From: Calditerricola satsumensis
GTDB lineage: Bacteria > Bacillota > Bacilli > Calditerricolales > Calditerricolaceae
Direction: 5' to 3'
NCBI RefSeq assembly: GCF_014646935.1
Contig: NZ_BMOF01000003.1
Coordinates: forward strand, 23,110-87,109
Length of the DNA stretch: 64,000 nt
The notes below the pieces were generated by a model, which was not told the DNA's origin, ran no database searches, and saw only the letters and a list, made by a program, of their open reading frames with translations. The first letter of the stretch is position 1. Each line of letters begins with the position of its first letter. This document shows, piece after piece, positions 10,388 through 17,526 of this stretch. A program made the position numbers and the translations under genes.

Positions 10388-10579
10388 ATGGAACGCGATC
10401 TGGTGGCCCGGCTCGCAAACGGGACGATTCTCTTGTACGAAGGCGATCGGGTGGTGGGCAAGTTTGTCTGCGATCGGCGTGGGATTTGCCGATTGCTTCC
10501 GGTGACGGATCTCCAGCAGAAGGGCGTTGGGGCCTCAACGTCCGCGTATGCGGAGGATTGCGACCTCGGTTGGTGCTGA
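10388..10579 (+). CDS. Small protein of unknown function (63 residues)
   Basis: Not recognised. ATG 10388 is chosen because a near-perfect GGAAAGGAGG lies about 8 bases upstream; an in-frame TTG at 10343 would add 15 residues. The product is soluble and mixed in charge, with a short beta-like segment (ARLANGTILLYEGDRVVGKF) and four cysteines toward the C-terminus (two in CDRRGIC, then the CDLGWC end) that could bind metal or form disulfides. It has its own terminator downstream and the spoVR terminator upstream, so it is an independent unit. The strong ribosome-binding site supports a real gene. Confidence 0.6.
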   Translation: MERDLVARLANGTILLYEGDRVVGKFVCDRRGICRLLPVTDLQQKGVGASTSAYAEDCDLGWC

Positions 10580-10905
10580 GGGGTTTCCTCTGCCAATCCA
10601 TTGCTCTATCGACGGCCGAACAGGCTCCCAAAGGGGATCCGGTTTCCCCTTGGCGGAGCCTGTTTTGCTTTCGTTATAAAATTATTAAAATTATACATTA
10701 TTCTGCTGAATGATTTTCCATTTAATTTCCATATTTTTTGGGTTGGCTTGGTGGAAGGGGTATGGTACCCTGAAACTGTCGGCGGGCCGCCCGCAACGAA
10801 AGGGACAAGCCTTCGCAAACGGAAGGGACAAGCCGTGTCGCGGCTGCGTGTTGCCAACGGGACGAGGGAGGGTGATCAGCAAAATCGCCTTGAAGGAGGG
10901 ATAGC
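10580..10905 (+). other. 326-base gene-free interval: terminator plus structured leader of the NlpC/P60 gene
   Basis: It holds the terminator at 10618-10667, then an AT-rich stretch (10668-10740) that is a likely promoter area although no clear -35/-10 pair can be named. From about 10740 to 10900 it is GC-rich and foldable. GGCTTG near 10745 can pair with CAAGCC, which occurs twice inside an imperfect tandem duplication of about 20 bases (GGGACAAGCC at both centres, about 10797-10840). Two local hairpins (GGGGTA/TACCCT and CGGCGGG/CCGCCCG) lie between the partners. It looks like an RNA leader, but matches no riboswitch consensus I can recall. Confidence 0.45.
10618..10667 (+). terminator. Terminator after the 63-residue gene
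   Basis: Outer stem AACAGGCTCC / GGAGCCTGTT with an inner AAGGGG / CCCCTT stem, followed by TTTT. Confidence 0.75.
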
Positions 10906-11631
10906 GTGCGCAACCACGCGCGAAAGACGTGGAAGACGTTGGGAGCCATCTGTCTCACCACAAGCCTGACGTTTTCGATGATTGCGCCAAGTGCAGAAGC
11001 AGCGTCGTTTGCGTATATTTGGAAATCTGTAACGTCGCAAACCGGGAAGCCTGGCACGTTCGTTTCCATCACCAACGGTACGGTTTCCAAGGGGACCAGC
11101 TCGACGAACGGTTCGCCGACCAAGACTCCGGCGACGAAGGCGGGGTCTGTACCGATCGCTTCGACGAACGGTTCGTCGACATGGGAAGCGCCGGCGACCA
11201 CCCCGACGAAACCGGCCGCGCCGAAAACCGAGGCGCCGAGCCCGCGCGATTCGTCCCTGGCTGACACCATCATCGCCACCGGCGAGAAGTACCTCGGGAC
11301 ACCGTACAAGTTTGGCGCCAACTATGCGCGCGACCGCGCCTTTGACTGCTCGGAGTTTACCCGCGTCGTGTTTGGCGAAAACGGCATCACCCTGCCGCGC
11401 AGCTCGCGCCAGCAAGCACAAGTCGGCCGCACGGTTTCGCTGAATGCTCTGCAAAAAGGCGACCTGATCTTCTTCGACACGTCGTCGGCCCGTGCCGGCA
11501 TCGACCACGTAGCCATCTATGCGGGGAACGGCAAGATCTTGCACGCCATCCCGCGCGGCGGCGTCCGGTACGACAGCTTCTCCGGCTACTGGGTGCGCGC
11601 GGCGGTGACGGCCAAGCGAGTGATCGAGTAA
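10906..11631 (+). CDS. Secreted NlpC/P60 peptidoglycan endopeptidase
   Basis: Predicted 241 residues from GTG 10906, preceded by GAAGGAGGG. A signal peptide occupies about residues 1-32, with a charged start, a hydrophobic core LGAICLTTSLTFSMIA and an AEAA cleavage area. A Thr/Ser/Pro/Ala-rich linker (about 40-115) contains two copies of an STNGS-type repeat. The C-terminal NlpC/P60 domain has the catalytic cysteine in FDCSEFTRVVF and the histidine in IDHVAIYAGNGK, with a second histidine in ILHAIP. It should cut stem-peptide bonds in the wall. No SH3 or LysM binding domain is visible, so targeting may depend on the linker. A long leader precedes it. Confidence 0.92.
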   Translation: MRNHARKTWKTLGAICLTTSLTFSMIAPSAEAASFAYIWKSVTSQTGKPGTFVSITNGTVSKGTSSTNGSPTKTPATKAGSVPIASTNGSSTWEAPATTPTKPAAPKTEAPSPRDSSLADTIIATGEKYLGTPYKFGANYARDRAFDCSEFTRVVFGENGITLPRSSRQQAQVGRTVSLNALQKGDLIFFDTSSARAGIDHVAIYAGNGKILHAIPRGGVRYDSFSGYWVRAAVTAKRVIE

Positions 11632-11654
11632 GCCAGGCCGGCAGAGACAAAGAG

Positions 11655-11684
11655 CCCCCACCACACCCAAGTGGTGGGGGTTTT
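11655..11684. terminator. Bidirectional terminator between NlpC/P60 gene and GNAT gene
   Basis: A perfect 10-bp stem CCCCCACCAC / GTGGTGGGGG with a 6-base loop and TTTT on the plus side; the minus side reads into CTCTTT. It separates two convergent units. Confidence 0.85.
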
Positions 11685-11690
11685 CGAACA

Positions 11691-11719
11691 CATTCCCCCA
11701 CATTCCCCCACATTCCCCA
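11691..11719. repeat. Three-copy 10-base tandem repeat
   Basis: CATTCCCCCA occurs twice head to tail at 11691-11710 and a third, slightly shortened copy follows to 11719. It lies between convergent genes and is followed by AAAAGGGCGGTGGGGG, which can pair with the C-runs. Probably a replication-slippage repeat, possibly adding to termination. Confidence 0.7.
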
Positions 11720-11745
11720 AAAGGGCGGTGGGGGTTCTCGCGTTT

Positions 11746-12222
11746 TCACGGGTTTCTCGACGTGCCCACATCCTCGGGCCGCCAGTCGCCGCACCCGAGC
11801 CACAGCGTCGGCTTGCCCGTTGGGCCGGTGAAGAGACGGAAGGCAACCATCCCGAGGGAAAAGCAGGTTTTCAGGCTCGGAACGTTGTCCACGGCGACGC
11901 GGACGTACAGTTTGCCCAGGCGGTGGATGACGGCGGCGGTCAGCGCCTTGGCGATGCCGCGCCGGCGGAACGCCGGGTGGACGACGACGAGCGACTCCTT
12001 GCGCCCGTAGTCGCAGGCAGCCAGACATCCCGCGAGGCCGCCTTTGGCCGTTTGGGCGACGACAACGAGGGTGCCGGGCTGGTTGAGATCGTCCGGGCCA
12101 AGATGGCGCAGCCAGCGGATGGCGCGGTGCGTGATGCGCCGGTCACCGTGGCGGCGCACGAGAGCGAGAACGCGCGGGCGCAGCCGCTCCCACTCCGCAG
12201 GGGGGACGACGCGGATCTTCAT
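11746..12222 (-). CDS. GNAT family N-acetyltransferase
   Basis: Predicted 158 residues from ATG 12222, with GGAGG upstream. The acetyl-CoA-binding motif A is visible as VVHPAFRRRGIAKALTAAV (R-R-G-I-A pyrophosphate loop), followed by the motif B-like VDNVPSLKTCFSLGM. It would acetylate an amine; the substrate is unknown. Its ATG overlaps the TGA of the upstream ATP-grasp gene (ATGA), so it is translationally coupled as the last gene of the four-ATP-grasp operon. This suggests it modifies the same molecule, or the product of those enzymes. Confidence 0.85.
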   Translation of the reverse strand: MKIRVVPPAEWERLRPRVLALVRRHGDRRITHRAIRWLRHLGPDDLNQPGTLVVVAQTAKGGLAGCLAACDYGRKESLVVVHPAFRRRGIAKALTAAVIHRLGKLYVRVAVDNVPSLKTCFSLGMVAFRLFTGPTGKPTLWLGCGDWRPEDVGTSRNP

Positions 12223-13514
12223 CCCCGCTTCCCTCCGGTGCGAAAACCGGCTGCCCATTGGGCGTAGCGGACGCGCGTATTCAAGGCGCGGCGCTGGATG
12301 TCCGGTTCATCGAAGGTCATCGGCTTGGCGTTGGCCTCAAAGAACCACAGCTTGCCGTGGCGGTCGACGGCGAAGTCCATCGAGCACTCCGCCAGATTGG
12401 GCATGTGCCGCTCGAGCGTATGCGCGACGGCCAGGGCCCCCGAACCGAGCTGGTCTTGCAGGCGGGCGGCGGCGTCGGACGAGAGCGCCTGGGCCAGAAG
12501 CACCTGCGGGTTGCCGATGCGCCCGCCTTGGGGCACGTGCGTGGTAATGCCGCCTGCGGGGGCGACCCGCGCGCCGATGCCGGTAAGCTGCCACTGGCCC
12601 CGTCCATCCTTTTGCACCAGGGCGCGCAGGTCGAAGGGCTGGCCGCGGACCTTTGCCAGCTCGATGCCTTGTTGGACCAGATAGGGCGCATGGCCGATCC
12701 ACCGCCAGCACCACGTTTCCAGATCGTCAATGCGCGGGAATGCGGCGGACTGCCGCATCCCCTTTTTCGATTGCCCGATCGCTTCGTAGCCGACCGGGGT
12801 TTTCGTGACACGCAGGACCCCTTCGCCGGCTTTTCCGCCGCACGGCTTGAGAAAGACCGACGGATAGCGCGCCAAAAACGCGCGCAGCGTTGCCGGGGTG
12901 GCGCGCGCGGTGTCGGGCAGGAGCGGGCGCAAGGGACGCGCGGCGCGCAGCCACCGAAAGAGCTGCCACTTGTCAAAGAAGCCGCGGTTGAAGAGGTGCG
13001 CGCGTTCCGCCAGCCACGCGAGAAAGGCTTGCACGGCGGGCCGCTGTTCCCACTGGCGGTAGGGGATCCGGTTGTACACCACGTGCGGCAGCGGAAGCAG
13101 GGCGTCAATCCATCGGCCGTTATGGGGCAGCCGACCGATGACGGTTAGGGCGGTGCGGTCCACGTCGTCCGGGGTAAACACGAAGGCGATGCCCCCGAGC
13201 CGACGCGCCGTTTGACAGAGGGCCGCCAAGTGACCGGCGTTGCCGCGCAGGCGGCCCTGCGCGTCACGCAGGGTGAGAATGCCCAAGAGCGGACCGAGGC
13301 GGATGCGGTCGGGCTTTTGGTCGATGAGGAGGCGGCCGCGCCAGTTGCGCGGGCCGGTCGAGGCGCCGGCCGGCCATCGGCTGTGCACGTCGACCGCCCA
13401 CGGTTGATCGAGGGCGCCGGAGGTGAGCGGGAGGCCCGCCGAGGCCAGAGCGGGATGGACCACATGCCACCGGCGGTCGGAAAGGGAGAGGAACACATGC
13501 GCGTGAGGGTCCAT
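12219..13514 (-). CDS. YheC/YheD-like ATP-grasp protein (copy 4 of 4)
   Basis: Predicted 431 residues from ATG 13514, preceded by AAAGGAGG; the frame runs on upstream to 13790 without similarity. A divergent N-terminal region of about 90 residues is followed by the YheC/D core: LGPLLGILTL, LPHVVYNRIP and FFDKWQLF. The ATP-grasp domain then shows FLKPCGGKAGEGVLRV (phosphate-binding lysine loop), FDLRALVQKDGRGQWQLTG and the metal-binding E-x-N motif in LWFFEANAKP. ATP-grasp enzymes join a carboxylate to an amine, but no YheC/D substrate is known; the B. subtilis proteins are linked to the developing spore. Unlike its three paralogs, it has ECSMDFAVD where they have ELGIDL-type sequences. Confidence 0.85.
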   Translation of the reverse strand: MDPHAHVFLSLSDRRWHVVHPALASAGLPLTSGALDQPWAVDVHSRWPAGASTGPRNWRGRLLIDQKPDRIRLGPLLGILTLRDAQGRLRGNAGHLAALCQTARRLGGIAFVFTPDDVDRTALTVIGRLPHNGRWIDALLPLPHVVYNRIPYRQWEQRPAVQAFLAWLAERAHLFNRGFFDKWQLFRWLRAARPLRPLLPDTARATPATLRAFLARYPSVFLKPCGGKAGEGVLRVTKTPVGYEAIGQSKKGMRQSAAFPRIDDLETWCWRWIGHAPYLVQQGIELAKVRGQPFDLRALVQKDGRGQWQLTGIGARVAPAGGITTHVPQGGRIGNPQVLLAQALSSDAAARLQDQLGSGALAVAHTLERHMPNLAECSMDFAVDRHGKLWFFEANAKPMTFDEPDIQRRALNTRVRYAQWAAGFRTGGKRG

Positions 13515-13560
13515 ACACGTCCTCCTTTCGCAGCGCCGCGGCGCTGCTCGCGACGCCATA

Positions 13561-14913
13561 TCAAGCAAAACGCGCCAAGAACAAGGCGTAGTCGAGGATG
13601 GCCTTTCGGGAGAGGCGATCGGCTTCGCGCATGCTCGGATGGTGGAACACCGAGCGTCCCGGCTTGGCGTTGGCCTCGAACATCCACACGCCTCCCGCGC
13701 GATCGACGCCGAGATCAAAGCCGAGTTCCCCAACAGGGGCGGCAAAGGACGTCTCCAAGGCGCGGGCCAGGCGCAGCGCGGCCTGTTCAATCCGCGTCAA
13801 GATGTGTTTCGCCTGTTCGCCAAAGGTGGCACGGAGCGCCGTTTGGGCCTCCATCAGCGTGCCGCCCGTGCGCAGGTGGGTGGTGATGCAGCCCGGCCCG
13901 GCCATCTTGGCGCCGATGGCGACCACCATCCACTGGTCGGTGCGGGTTTTGTGCGCGTGCACGCGGAAGTCGACCGGGCGGCCTTGATAGGTGATGAGGT
14001 TGATGCCTTGCTGGGCGATGTACCGGGGAAGTCGCGGGATGAGGCCCAAGCGGCGCAACGCCTCGGCCACGCTGGAAAACCGGTAGAGCACGTTTTTCTC
14101 CCCGCGGCGAAAGCGCACCAGGAGACCCATGCGCGGATGGCGCAAGAACTGATAGATGCCGAGGCCCAGGCTCCCGCCGGCCGGTTTGAGGTAGACGCTG
14201 GAATGGGCGCGCAAAAGCCGGGCAATGTCTTCTGCGGTAGGCATGAAGACCGTTTCCGGCAAGAGGGGGCGGATGTCGGCAAAGCGGAGCAACCGTTGGT
14301 GGACCTCCCATTTGTGAAAGAATCCCGGGTTAAAGATGGGAATGGCGAGGGCGTGAAGCCCGTGCTTGGCCTGTTGAACGGTTTTGAGGGCTTCCGCTGT
14401 GCGGTTGGGCACGCGATCGTAGACGACGTCGGGCAGCGGTGCCCATCCGGTGTGCCATTGTCCTCCCCGCCAGGAGGAGGCGCGCACGCGTCGGTTCTCC
14501 CAATCGATGTCCAAAGGCGTGAAGACGTAATAGAAACACCCCATTTCCGGAGCCACGGCCAACAGGTGGCGGAAAAAGGCGCTGCGCAGGCCAAAGGGCT
14601 GTTGGGGCCACCGCGTTCGACCGGTTGTGAGGATGCCCACCACCGGCCCGAGGGAAAGGGTGTTGCCGCTGGCCCGCAGGTGGACCGGTCCGCCGTGGGG
14701 GATGAGCAGCTCGTTCCATACCGGCGCGCCAACGACGGCGACGGAGGCGGAAGCGCGGTGCCGGAGGACGGTGACGAGGGCGGACCGTTGGCCTAAGCGT
14801 ACGGACAGCGTTTGGCCAGGAGCGAGGCTCAGGGAGCGCAAGACGGGCGACGAGAGGTACAGAACCGGTTTCCCGATCGAATGGCGCTGGAGGGTGACGC
14901 GGATCGTGGTCAT
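13561..14913 (-). CDS. YheC/YheD-like ATP-grasp protein (copy 3 of 4, YheD type)
   Basis: Predicted 450 residues, close to B. subtilis YheD (453). ATG 14913 follows ACAGGAGG and overlaps the stop of copy 2 (ATGA). The N-terminal 90 residues form a beta-rich domain (RSLSLAPGQTLSVRLG) that copy 2 lacks. The ATP-grasp core has YLKPAGGSLGLGIYQF, DFRVHAHKTRTDQWMVVAIG, GELGFDLGVDRAGGVWMF and the metal-binding EANAKPGR. No signal peptide or membrane segment. By family it is spore-associated; catalytic activity is inferred only from the intact ATP-binding residues. Confidence 0.88.
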   Translation of the reverse strand: MTTIRVTLQRHSIGKPVLYLSSPVLRSLSLAPGQTLSVRLGQRSALVTVLRHRASASVAVVGAPVWNELLIPHGGPVHLRASGNTLSLGPVVGILTTGRTRWPQQPFGLRSAFFRHLLAVAPEMGCFYYVFTPLDIDWENRRVRASSWRGGQWHTGWAPLPDVVYDRVPNRTAEALKTVQQAKHGLHALAIPIFNPGFFHKWEVHQRLLRFADIRPLLPETVFMPTAEDIARLLRAHSSVYLKPAGGSLGLGIYQFLRHPRMGLLVRFRRGEKNVLYRFSSVAEALRRLGLIPRLPRYIAQQGINLITYQGRPVDFRVHAHKTRTDQWMVVAIGAKMAGPGCITTHLRTGGTLMEAQTALRATFGEQAKHILTRIEQAALRLARALETSFAAPVGELGFDLGVDRAGGVWMFEANAKPGRSVFHHPSMREADRLSRKAILDYALFLARFA

Positions 14914-16028
14914 GAAAAGCGGCCTCCTGTTTGTGGGGAACTCATGAGCAGCCAGCGGGCATACTCCAGGGGACGCAGGACCGACAGCCGCGCGGCCTTC
15001 CAATCGCCCGTGTGCCAAAAGGATGCACGGCCGGGTTTGGAGTTGACCTCCAGGATCCAGACGCGGCCGTCGGGTTCGATGCCCAGGTCAATGCCGAGTT
15101 CAAAAAGCCGCCCGTGGTGCGCTTCCAGGTGGCTGGGCAGGACGGTGGCAATGGTGTGGACATGCTCAGTAATGCGGGCCACCGTTTGGTGGGGATAGTG
15201 GGCCTCCAAAAACGGTTGGGTGGCCAGCGCGCGACCACCGCCATGCAGGTTGGCGGTCAGGCTGCCCGGTTGGCCCGCGCGTACGGCCGATCCGGTCAGC
15301 CGCCACGTGCCTGTGCCGTCTTTTTGCACCAGCACGCGGAGGTCGAAGGGCGTCTGGTCGACGGTGTGCAGGGCGAGATACGGCTGGACAATCAGCGAAT
15401 GGGACCGGTGAAGGGGAACGAGATGCGCCCACAGCGCTTCGAAGCTGGCGATGCGCCGGGCTACGGGGCGGTTGTGGCCGTCCCGGCCGACCACGCGCCA
15501 TCCGCCGCTCTCCGGCTGGATGCGGAGCACGCCACGTCCTTGCGCGCCGCCGCGCGGTTTGACGACGACGCTCCCATGACGGCGAAGCCACAGGCGAAGC
15601 AGCGCTGCCGAACTGAGCGGCGCCGTTTCTGGAAGATAGGGGCGAAGCGCGGGCGAGGTGCGCAGCATCCGGTAGACCGCCCATTTGTGCGGCAAGCCGT
15701 GGCCGAGGAACAGGATGTGGGGCAAGGCCTTGATCGCCGCAACAAAAGGCGACAGACGGCGGTATGCGGTGCGGTTGGGGTAGTAGCAACGGTCGTACAG
15801 CAAGGCGGGCAATGCGATGGGTTCGCGCCGCCAGCGGCCGTTTCGCCAAGCGTAACCGGAGGCGCGTCGCGAACCGAGGTGGACGGTTCGCGGATCCAGG
15901 ACGAACACCTGAATCTTTAGCTCCTGCCCGGCTTCCGCCAATTGGGTGAAAAACGTCCGCTCGGCGAAGGGAAAGGGCGCTGCGCTCATGGCGAAGGCCA
16001 GAACGCCTAACGAGCTCCAGGGGGCCAT
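14910..16028 (-). CDS. YheC/YheD-like ATP-grasp protein (copy 2 of 4, YheC type)
   Basis: Predicted 372 residues (B. subtilis YheC is 363). ATG 16028 is supported by a GAGGAG upstream and by family length; it lies 22 bases inside the end of copy 1. It lacks the N-terminal beta domain of copies 1 and 3. The core shows ALLYDRCYYPN, LPHKWAVYRM, VVVKPRGGAQGRGVLRI, FDLRVLVQKDGTGTWRLTG and ELGIDLGIEPDGRVWILEV followed by NSKPGR, so lysine, arginine and E-x-N ligands are intact. Translational coupling to both neighbours implies coordinated stoichiometry. Confidence 0.88.
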   Translation of the reverse strand: MAPWSSLGVLAFAMSAAPFPFAERTFFTQLAEAGQELKIQVFVLDPRTVHLGSRRASGYAWRNGRWRREPIALPALLYDRCYYPNRTAYRRLSPFVAAIKALPHILFLGHGLPHKWAVYRMLRTSPALRPYLPETAPLSSAALLRLWLRRHGSVVVKPRGGAQGRGVLRIQPESGGWRVVGRDGHNRPVARRIASFEALWAHLVPLHRSHSLIVQPYLALHTVDQTPFDLRVLVQKDGTGTWRLTGSAVRAGQPGSLTANLHGGGRALATQPFLEAHYPHQTVARITEHVHTIATVLPSHLEAHHGRLFELGIDLGIEPDGRVWILEVNSKPGRASFWHTGDWKAARLSVLRPLEYARWLLMSSPQTGGRFS

Positions 16029-17428
16029 GCTGGTTCGCTCCTCGTGACCTGTTGGCGGTACACGTACCACGCGTAATCGGCGAGATGGAGGGCGGAAGGC
16101 CGCGGGCGGGGCAGTGTTGCGGGTAACCGCAGTTCTTCCGCCCGTTCCTCGATCTTCGACGGTTTCGCGTTGGCTTCGATGACCCAAATTTTCCCTTGTC
16201 TATCCACGGCCAGGTCGATGCCCAGCTCGGCAAAGTGGCCCGGGATGGTCTGTTCAATGCATTTGGCCACGAGAAGGGCTTTTTGGCGCAAAGCGCTGAG
16301 TGACGGCCGCGGAGCGGAGCGGGGCATGGCCTGTGCCAGCGCCTGCGCGGCGGGCAGCGACGCGCCGCCCCGGGCGAGGTTGGTCACGATGCCGCCGGCC
16401 GGCCCCGTGCGCGCAACGATGGAGGTGATTCCCCACGCACCGGTTCGCCCTTTTTGCACCAGCACGCGAAAATCGACCGGCGCTTGCTGGTAGGTGAGAA
16501 GCAGGAGCCCCTGTTGCACGAGATACGGCCGTTTGCCGAGCCGCAGCGCCAAAAACTGCGCGGCCTGGGTCCAGCGCGAAAAGACGCGCCGGATCGTCCC
16601 CGACAGCGTGGTGTACCAGATGGCAAATCGCCGCTTCTCCTTGCGGATGCGGTAGATGCCGTGGCCCAAGCTGCCATTTGTTGGCTTGAGGTAGACGAGG
16701 CCATAACGGTCGAGCAGTTCCTTTACCGTGGCCGGGCCCTGGTAGAGTCGGGTATCGGGTAAGCTGGACGCCAGCTCGGGGACGGTGGACAGCTGGCGGT
16801 GAACCATCCATTTGTCCAAAAACCGTTCGTTGAAGATGGCCACACCGGCGTTCCGCAGCTGAAGGAGGAGCTGCTGGCTGGCGGCGGTCCCTTCACTGAG
16901 CCGGGAGGACAGCCGGTTGTAGACGGCGTGGGGCAAGGGCAGGCGGGCGCGGTGAAAGGCGTTGTGGCGGTAGATCCAACCGCAAATGGTGGACCGGTCG
17001 GCGGCGACGTCCTCCGCCGTAAACGCGTAGACCAGCATGCCGTGCCGCGCGCCACTGGCGATCAGCTCGAGGAAAAACGGGGTAAAATGACCAAAGGGGC
17101 GTGCCGGTTCGTTTGCGTGCGCCCGGGAGACCAGAACGCCGAGGATCGGCCCCAGGTCAAGGCGATGCTCGTCTCGAAAATAGAGAATGCGCGCCAGGCG
17201 GGGTCCCGGAAGGCACAAGGCTTGGGCGAGCGGCGGGTTCAGGCGGATGAGCGTCGCCGAGCCGCTTCCGATGGCGACCGCCGCAGCAGCTTGGCGAGAG
17301 CCAAAGGAGACGCGCAGGGGAACGTTGGTGGGAATGGCCATGCGCTTCGCTAGGCTTTGGGGCAAGATGATGACGGGGGTTTTGCCGGCATTCGCATCGA
17401 CCTGCACGAACACGCGCATGACGCGCAT
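16007..17428 (-). CDS. YheC/YheD-like ATP-grasp protein (copy 1 of 4, YheD type, operon leader)
   Basis: Predicted 473 residues from ATG 17428, with CAAAGGGGG 10-11 bases upstream. An N-terminal beta-rich domain (about 1-95) is followed by LGPILGVLVS, LPHAVYNRLS and FLDKWMVHR, then the ATP-grasp domain with YLKPTNGSLGHGIYRI, DFRVLVQKGRTGAWGITSI, ELGIDLAVDRQGKIWVI and the EANAKPS metal site. It is the first gene of the minus-strand operon and has a sigma-K-type promoter 37 to 65 bases upstream, which predicts late mother-cell expression. Divergent yheB begins 99 bases away, matching the yheB-yheC-yheD neighbourhood in B. subtilis. Confidence 0.88.
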   Translation of the reverse strand: MRVMRVFVQVDANAGKTPVIILPQSLAKRMAIPTNVPLRVSFGSRQAAAAVAIGSGSATLIRLNPPLAQALCLPGPRLARILYFRDEHRLDLGPILGVLVSRAHANEPARPFGHFTPFFLELIASGARHGMLVYAFTAEDVAADRSTICGWIYRHNAFHRARLPLPHAVYNRLSSRLSEGTAASQQLLLQLRNAGVAIFNERFLDKWMVHRQLSTVPELASSLPDTRLYQGPATVKELLDRYGLVYLKPTNGSLGHGIYRIRKEKRRFAIWYTTLSGTIRRVFSRWTQAAQFLALRLGKRPYLVQQGLLLLTYQQAPVDFRVLVQKGRTGAWGITSIVARTGPAGGIVTNLARGGASLPAAQALAQAMPRSAPRPSLSALRQKALLVAKCIEQTIPGHFAELGIDLAVDRQGKIWVIEANAKPSKIEERAEELRLPATLPRPRPSALHLADYAWYVYRQQVTRSEPAWPPGAR

Positions 17429-17464
17429 CGCACCATCGCCCCCTTTGTCTCCGTTTGACTACTG

Positions 17465-17493
17465 TATCGTATGTAGGCTTGCGCGGCCCGGTG
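17465..17493 (-). promoter_or_regulatory. Sigma-K promoter of the ATP-grasp/GNAT operon
   Basis: On the minus strand CACC (17493-17490), exactly 16 bases, then CATACGATA (17473-17465). This fits the sigma-K consensus mACm-N16-CATAnnnTA at every fixed position. Transcription would begin near 17456, leaving a leader of about 28 bases that contains the ribosome-binding site. Confidence 0.7.
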
Positions 17494-17526
17494 CGCGGAT
17501 CGGGCTCGACCAAAGGAGGCGGTACG

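Noticed and set aside
10740..10905. Cyclic di-AMP or cyclic di-GMP riboswitch before the NlpC/P60 gene
   Set aside because: The context is right, but conserved core motifs I remember for either class were not found on the plus strand; kept only as an unclassified leader.
11691..11719. CRISPR-like repeat
   Set aside because: Units are 10 bases, directly abutting, without spacers; a simple tandem repeat.
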